Positions 62,223 through 64,000 of a stretch of 64,000 nt of DNA are shown here, piece after piece (the stretch's first letter is position 1; each line of letters starts with the position of its first letter). The stretch comes from Halalkalibacter urbisdiaboli (GTDB lineage: Bacteria; Bacillota; Bacilli; Bacillales; Bacillaceae_D): positions 1,099,839 through 1,163,838 of the forward strand of contig NZ_MVJM01000001.1 of the NCBI RefSeq assembly GCF_002156385.1, given 5' to 3'. Position numbers and translations under genes: made by a program. The notes below the pieces were generated by a model. The model had not been told where the DNA came from, ran no database searches, and saw nothing but the letters and a program-made list of their open reading frames with translations.

Positions 62223-64000
62223 TTTCTCCTAAAGTCGTTAAAGATTTATTTACCTTCGTAATAGTCTTTTTCAGGTTTTCAAGATTATTATTATAATCTT
62301 CTACTTGATTTTTATTAGAGTTAATTAAGCTATTATATTTGTTAGAGAACTGTGTCACAAGCTGGTCCGTTTTTAAGAGAAGTGTTAGATAATCAACTAA
62401 TGATTGATATGAAAACTTAGATATATCCACTAATTTCTCAAATTCATTGCTATAATCCTGGTCTATTTTTAGGAAAGCAAAACGAATTTCCTCAGCTAGT
62501 TGATGAATCTCTTCATCGCTAACTAAAACATGTTTGAAATCCTCTTCAGAATAATACTCTTTTGCTTTCCCTCGTAAAGTATTTTCTAAAAATGATTTGA
62601 TCTTGTAGAATGCATTTTCGACCTCATCTACCTGAACATATTGTTTTATTCTACTTATTACAGTGTTAAATTGGTCAACTTCAGATTTTATAAGCTTAGG
62701 TAGTAAATCCCTCTGTTGTTTTGCTAAATTGTAGGAAACATAAAGTTGAGAATTTAGTGTAGAGACATTAGGCATATTGTCTAAAGTCCAATTTGTGTAA
62801 ACTAAGTCATTAATCTCCTGTAAGATTGGCTGAGCGTTAATATATAGCTTATTAGAATCCACCTTGGCTTCACCTAATAAAATATTAGAGTTTTTAATTA
62901 AGAACTCATTATTATTTTTTATGTCCTGTTCCTTTAATGATTTTAATTGAGTATGCCACATCTGTGAATGATCCGTGTCACCGTTTAATTGAGATGTATT
63001 CATCAATTTAAGATACAGTTCTTCTACTGTCTCTCTCCCATCTATTTGGCCATTTAAAACACAGAGATAATATTGGTTATAAACCGCCCACTTCATCATA
63101 TTCCATGAAACGTCTTCTTCAGTAGTCGTTATAATCTTAACCAAATGGTCCATGTATTCTGAAATCCAGTTATAGACAAGCAATAAATAATCAGTAGAGT
63201 TAGAGAACTCCCATGTGCCTTCCCCCAAAAATTTATAGGCCAAGATAGACTCCATAAACTGATAATTTATCTTGTTTTTTTCTAAGACCAACCCCGAGGT
63301 GTTTATCTCTACTGGTTGACCTTCAATTCCAACTCGATTAATCGAATTATTTCCAAAAAAGTTACTTACTAAGAAAGTAGAAACCCCGTAATTTTGCCAT
63401 GGGATGAATGAATTTAAGAAATTCACTATTTCAAGCCTAATTATTTTATGATTTGACAGTGCACCATTTTGTTCAAACCAATGGCGTAGTACCATTCGTT
63501 CTTGCTCATATTTTGAATGAACACCTGGTGAGTTTTTTTCTTTTTTAGGCTCTTTTTTGGCTGCTACCGGTGGAGTAGGCAGCACTGAGCCGCTCTGAAG
63601 CTCTTTTCCTTTAATAGGTGCAAGGTGAAACGCCTCGAACACATCTAATGGTAAATCCCCTATTTTCACTTCACCATCAATTTCAGTTCTAAATGCAGTT
63701 CTATTCCCCCAAACTCTAAGTAAACAACTTAGTTCGTCTGCATGTTCTGGGGATTGATTATCTAATAATGTTTTATGCAGCTCTTCCGCCCATTGTGGAA
63801 TATCATAATAGTTTCTAAAATCCTGCCACTTACCAGGAAAGTTCATAGGGTTTTGCAAGTAACGTTCATATACATGTTTAATAATTTGTTTGAGGAAAAC
63901 ACGTGGTGTCTTTTCTTCTAATGTTTCATATAGATGTAAGATCGCTCTTTTATTAAAAGGAAATAAGCTAATTTCCCCTAGCAAAGGGTCTTCAAAAGAA
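62200..64000 (-). CDS. C-terminal part of a large unrecognised protein, possibly ATPase, 5' end cut
   Basis: The frame is open from the window edge (first codons SFEDPLLGE) to the stop at 62200, so at least 600 C-terminal residues are present and the N-terminus lies outside. The first visible block, ISLFPFNKRAILHLYETLEE followed by KTPRVFLKQII, resembles the lid/sensor-2 region that follows the P-loop domain in large defence ATPases of the BrxC/PglY type. A wing-like block, LLRVWGNRTAFRTEIDG, comes next, then a lysine/proline-rich linker (about 135-160) and long helices. The ATPase assignment is inferred; no Walker motif lies inside the window. Confidence 0.7.
   Translation of the reverse strand, partial: SFEDPLLGEISLFPFNKRAILHLYETLEEKTPRVFLKQIIKHVYERYLQNPMNFPGKWQDFRNYYDIPQWAEELHKTLLDNQSPEHADELSCLLRVWGNRTAFRTEIDGEVKIGDLPLDVFEAFHLAPIKGKELQSGSVLPTPPVAAKKEPKKEKNSPGVHSKYEQERMVLRHWFEQNGALSNHKIIRLEIVNFLNSFIPWQNYGVSTFLVSNFFGNNSINRVGIEGQPVEINTSGLVLEKNKINYQFMESILAYKFLGEGTWEFSNSTDYLLLVYNWISEYMDHLVKIITTTEEDVSWNMMKWAVYNQYYLCVLNGQIDGRETVEELYLKLMNTSQLNGDTDHSQMWHTQLKSLKEQDIKNNNEFLIKNSNILLGEAKVDSNKLYINAQPILQEINDLVYTNWTLDNMPNVSTLNSQLYVSYNLAKQQRDLLPKLIKSEVDQFNTVISRIKQYVQVDEVENAFYKIKSFLENTLRGKAKEYYSEEDFKHVLVSDEEIHQLAEEIRFAFLKIDQDYSNEFEKLVDISKFSYQSLVDYLTLLLKTDQLVTQFSNKYNSLINSNKNQVEDYNNNLENLKKTITKVNKSLTTLGENEEYAIK

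Noticed and set aside
1-64000. CRISPR array, tRNA or rRNA genes
   Set aside because: No regular spacer-repeat array, and no recognisable tRNA cloverleaf or rRNA segment, was found by eye.

Overview
The window looks like a chromosomal segment of an AT-rich, low-GC Gram-positive bacterium of the Bacillaceae. The evidence is AGGAGG-type ribosome binding sites, frequent TTG/GTG starts, CcpA-type cre sites, a BceRS-BceAB-like module, a B. subtilis Yes/Yte-like pectin locus and a lipoprotein-type sugar-binding protein. No rRNA, tRNA or CRISPR array was seen. All calls come from reading the sequence; no database search was run.

Layout. (1) About 1-9.1 kb: a one-directional row of small minus-strand genes (methyltransferase, five GNAT acetyltransferases, an ANT(6)-like nucleotidyltransferase, an APH-like kinase, an amidase, small membrane proteins). 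Nearly every gene is followed by a related hairpin repeat, so the row resembles a cassette array. (2) 9.4-12.1 kb: a MocR-type regulator divergent from an EamA exporter, bracketed by a 32-bp direct repeat. (3) 12.4-13.6 kb: a serine beta-lactamase-fold esterase. (4) 13.9-28.8 kb: a rhamnogalacturonan/arabinan utilisation locus with a secreted PL11 lyase, a YesS-like membrane AraC regulator, a GH43 gene broken by a 174-bp MITE-like insert with a 9-bp target duplication, a GH105 hydrolase, an ABC importer without its own ATPase, and a secreted GH43 arabinanase. Several cre sites lie in its intergenic regions. (5) 29.2-30.8 kb: a subtilisin-like protease behind a probable c-di-GMP-I riboswitch and terminator. 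(6) 30.9-35.3 kb: a BceAB-type ABC transporter with its sensor kinase and response regulator. (7) 35.8-44.4 kb: a worn region with a hydrolase, an AAA ATPase, a C39-like secreted protease, a lipoprotein, a frameshifted IS3 element, two truncated copies of a McrC-like nuclease, an McrB scrap, a HEPN scrap, a candidate small RNA and a 34-residue peptide gene.

(8) 44.5-60.3 kb: a DNA phosphorothioation island. A sulfur-binding-domain plus HNH nuclease gene is divergent from dndB-dndC-dndD-dndE-dndA. A bidirectional hairpin separates these from the convergent restriction operon dptF-dptG-dptH. DndA mobilises sulfur, DndC/D/E insert it into the DNA backbone, DndB is the likely repressor, and DptFGH restricts unmodified DNA. 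The adjacent SBD-HNH enzyme would be expected to sense phosphorothioates, so its presence beside the modification genes needs explaining.

(9) 60.4-64.0 kb: a decayed IS110 element whose upstream non-coding region may retain a bridge-RNA locus, then the end of a minus-strand operon. That operon encodes the C-terminal part of a large protein cut by the window edge and a 223-residue helical protein. I do not recognise this pair; it is the best candidate here for an undescribed component of the defence island.
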